Shown here one piece after another: positions 5,334 to 6,942 of a DNA stretch of 6,942 nucleotides (positions within the stretch are counted from its first letter, which is position 1; each line of letters starts with the position of its first letter). Source of the stretch: JANQGH01 sp039177555 (GTDB lineage Bacteria > Pseudomonadota > Alphaproteobacteria > DSM-16000 > Inquilinaceae); contig JBCDFV010000095.1 in NCBI GenBank assembly GCA_039177555.1, forward strand, positions 1 through 6,942. Reading direction: 5' to 3'. The notes under the pieces are model-generated. The model had not been told where the DNA came from. It did no database searches and saw nothing but the letters and a program-made list of their open reading frames with translations. The position numbers and the translations under genes were made by a program.

Positions 5334-6059
5334 TCACCTGCCGACGTACAGCCATGAGCGGATGATACGCTCGGTCACCCGGCCCAAAAAGCCGATCAGA
5401 TCCGCCCGCATGCCGGGATGGAACATGTCCGCGTCGCGGCTTCCCAGGGCGAGCAGGCAGGGTGGGCTTTCCGGCGATATGGTCAGGCGGACCAGCGCCT
5501 GGCTCGCCACCAGGCCGGCGCCACTGCCGAAAACACTGTCGTCGCCAGCCGCCTTCGCCTCCAACACGACGTCCTGACCGCTGGTCAGATGGTCGAGGAA
5601 GCCGGCATCGACTAACCGGACACCGTTGGCGACGGCCGCCGGGCCGAGCTCGCTGCCGTCGCTTTCGACCAGCAGGCAGGCCACATCCACGTCCAGCAGA
5701 ACGGCGAGATCGTTGGCGATGATCTGGATCAGCTCTTCGAAACTGGTTGCATCGAGCAGGAACACGATCGCCGTTTGAACCCTTTGCAGGCTGCTCTCAT
5801 TGGCCCGCGCGGTGCTGACGATGTCCTTCTGGCCTTGTTTCAGGCGGCCGACCTCGTTGCGCAGCCGATCGACCATGAAGCTTTGCAGGTCGATGATGCC
5901 GTCCGGGCGCGGCCGTACCTCCTGGGCCTTGATCATGTGGGCCAGCACGTCCGGCCGGCTCCGCAGGAAGTCGGGATGGGCGACGAGATAGTCCGCCACC
6001 TTGTCCTCTGTCAGCGGGCCATCGTCCGCAACCGGATGGACCTTGTCTTCCTGCCCCAT
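5334..6059 (-). CDS. DUF484 family protein
   Basis: The 241-residue product belongs to the DUF484 family, which has a GAF-like fold and no established biochemical role. It has the N-terminal family signature VADYLVAHPDFL (21-32), a helical, probably coiled-coil segment with MVDRLRNEVGRLKQGQKDI (62-80), then a GAF-like domain (about 95-235) ending in LALGSRDADMFHPGM (203-217), a recognisable family motif. No membrane segment or signal peptide is apparent, so it should be cytosolic. It sits between fsa (21-base gap) and xerC (4-base gap) on the same strand. The frequent pairing of DUF484 with xerC in Proteobacteria hints at a link with recombination or division, but that is only contextual. No strong Shine-Dalgarno precedes the ATG at 6059. 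Confidence 0.92.
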   Translation of the reverse strand: MGQEDKVHPVADDGPLTEDKVADYLVAHPDFLRSRPDVLAHMIKAQEVRPRPDGIIDLQSFMVDRLRNEVGRLKQGQKDIVSTARANESSLQRVQTAIVFLLDATSFEELIQIIANDLAVLLDVDVACLLVESDGSELGPAAVANGVRLVDAGFLDHLTSGQDVVLEAKAAGDDSVFGSGAGLVASQALVRLTISPESPPCLLALGSRDADMFHPGMRADLIGFLGRVTERIIRSWLYVGR

Positions 6060-6080
6060 GATTCTGTCGGACCCCGTCGG

Positions 6081-6770
6081 TTAGGCTGGCTTGCGCAGCG
6101 GCTCGACCTCGCTGCCGAGAATCGACTGGCCCGTCTTGGCCCAGTCGGCCAGGAAGGCTTCCAGCCCCTTGTCGGTCAGCGGATGCTTGAACAGTTGGCG
6201 GATGACCGATGGCGGCATGGTCGCGACATGGGCGCCGAGCTTGGCGGCGTCGGCCACTTGCCGGGGGCCACGGATCGAGGCGACCAAGACTTCGGTGTTC
6301 AGGGCCGGATAGCGGCTATAGATCTCGACGATGTCCGCGATCAGGGCCATGCCGTCGACGGAGATGTCGTCCAGCCGGCCGACGAAGGGTGAGATGAAGG
6401 TGGCGCCCGCCTTGGCCGCCAGCAGGGCCTGGCTGGCGGAAAAACACAGGGTGACATTGACCATCGTGCCCTCGTCGGACAGGACCTTGCAGGTTTTAAG
6501 CCCGTCGACGGTCAGCGGCACCTTCACCGCGATGTTTGGCGCGATCTTGGCCAGATGGCGCCCTTCGGCCAGCATCGTGGCGTGGTCGGTGGCCGTCACC
6601 TCCGCGCTGACCGGGCCGGACACGACCTCGCAGATCTCTGCGATCAGGTCCAGAAAGCTCTTGCCGGACTTGGCAACCAGGGACGGATTGGTGGTGACGC
6701 CGTCGAGCAGGCCGGTTGACGCCAGGTCAACAATCTCGCCCAGATCGGCTGTGTCGATGAAAAACTTCAT
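6081..6770 (-). CDS. fsa: Transaldolase-type enzyme of the fructose-6-phosphate aldolase (FSA/TalC) family
   Basis: This small (229-residue) class I aldolase has a TIM barrel and most likely transfers dihydroxyacetone units between sugar phosphates in the non-oxidative pentose phosphate pathway. Seen directly: MKFFIDTADLGEI with D6, GVTTNPSLVAK with N28, the Schiff-base lysine K83 in VKVPLT, NVTLCFSASQALLAAKAG, SPFVGRLDD and TMPPSVIRQLFKHPLTDKG. Position 57 is Glu and 129 is Phe, where E. coli fructose-6-phosphate aldolase has Gln59 and Tyr131; these are the transaldolase-like choices. The frame extends upstream to 6905, but homology begins at the ATG at 6770, preceded by GAGG three bases away and GGGG further up. 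It is the first gene of the leftward fsa-DUF484-xerC run and divergent from priA. Confidence 0.94.
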   Translation of the reverse strand: MKFFIDTADLGEIVDLASTGLLDGVTTNPSLVAKSGKSFLDLIAEICEVVSGPVSAEVTATDHATMLAEGRHLAKIAPNIAVKVPLTVDGLKTCKVLSDEGTMVNVTLCFSASQALLAAKAGATFISPFVGRLDDISVDGMALIADIVEIYSRYPALNTEVLVASIRGPRQVADAAKLGAHVATMPPSVIRQLFKHPLTDKGLEAFLADWAKTGQSILGSEVEPLRKPA

Positions 6771-6854
6771 GATCCTCAATTCCCCGATAAAGTCGGTCCG
6801 TGCCGGGCGCCGCGCAGTCGAATCGTCCGGTCGCTGTTGAACGAAGTGTACCGG
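6771..6854. promoter_or_regulatory. Divergent fsa/priA intergenic region
   Basis: These 84 bases separate the fsa and priA start codons and must contain or lie close to both promoters. I see no -35/-10 pair good enough to name. The fsa-proximal end holds its ribosome-binding site. Confidence 0.4.
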
Positions 6855-6942
6855 ATGGCCCCGACCGATACCACAGCCGAACCGCCAGCCGCCCGCAAGA
6901 CGCATGGCGACCGGGCGCGCGTGCTTCTGCCCTTGCCGTTGG
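6855..6942 (+). CDS. priA: PriA, primosomal replication restart helicase (N-terminal 29 codons, partial)
   Basis: PriA is the 3'-5' helicase that reloads the replisome at stalled forks. The ATG at 6855 opens a frame that runs off the window as MAPTDTTAEPPAARKTHGDR followed by ARVLLPLPL. The RVLLPLPL stretch at residues 22-29 is the start of the PriA 3'-DNA-binding domain, where the family typically reads V.VLLPLPL before an AYDYRVP-like segment. The first 20 or so residues form a polar, Ala/Pro-rich leader of the kind common in alphaproteobacterial PriA. Gene order supports the call: priA commonly lies next to fsa in Rhodospirillales-type genomes. The assignment rests on 29 residues, so it is good but not certain. 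No clear Shine-Dalgarno precedes the ATG. Confidence 0.7.
   Translation, partial: MAPTDTTAEPPAARKTHGDRARVLLPLPL

Noticed and set aside
5775..6392. Plus-strand frame of 205 codons opposite DUF484 and fsa
   Set aside because: It is antisense to two confidently identified genes and has no recognisable motif or ribosome-binding site.
6771..6905. N-terminal extension of the fsa product
   Set aside because: The family N-terminus MKFFIDTAD begins at 6770, and the extension is antisense to the priA start.

Overview
This is a GC-rich window of core bacterial chromosome, most probably from an alphaproteobacterium of the Rhodospirillales type. That placement is inferred from protein style and from the order priA / fsa / DUF484 / xerC; no 16S or other taxonomic marker is present. 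No mobile element, CRISPR array, tRNA or rRNA was seen.

Left edge (1-641): the 5' end of polA (DNA polymerase I, 5'-3' exonuclease domain) runs leftwards from 641. Near 139-141 the sequence flips. Bases 1 to about 138 carry the next stretch of the same gene on the opposite strand, and a 25-base inverted repeat (1-25 / 139-163) marks the fold-back. This looks more like an assembly or amplification chimera, or a contig end, than biology, but it is the strongest structural anomaly here.

Centre-left (702-3608): a phage-shock-protein (Psp) membrane-stress module. pspF (sigma-54 enhancer-binding activator) runs leftwards and is divergent from pspA-pspB-pspC. A canonical -24/-12 sigma-54 promoter lies in front of pspA. 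The AT-rich spacer between them holds a 13-base palindrome that coincides with a plausible pspF -10 element, which suggests PspF enhancer binding combined with autoregulation. By family knowledge, PspA holds PspF inactive until membrane stress, sensed through PspB/PspC, releases it. PspF here keeps the Walker A, GAFTGA and Walker B motifs and the Trp needed for PspA control. A small ParD-like ribbon-helix-helix protein, with no toxin partner, begins on the pspC stop codon and is probably the fourth gene of the operon.

Centre (3715-4338): a pyridoxamine 5'-phosphate-oxidase-like flavin-binding protein that starts at TTG behind a strong Shine-Dalgarno sequence.

Right (4394-6942): a leftward operon-like run fsa (transaldolase-type) - DUF484 gene - xerC, with 21- and 4-base gaps. 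Divergent from it at the right edge are the first 29 codons of priA (primosomal helicase). Chromosome-maintenance functions (XerC, PriA) therefore flank a central-carbon enzyme.

Nothing here is a wholly new system. The items most worth a second look are the polA fold-back, the compact pspF/pspA control region and the orphan antitoxin-like gene coupled to pspC.
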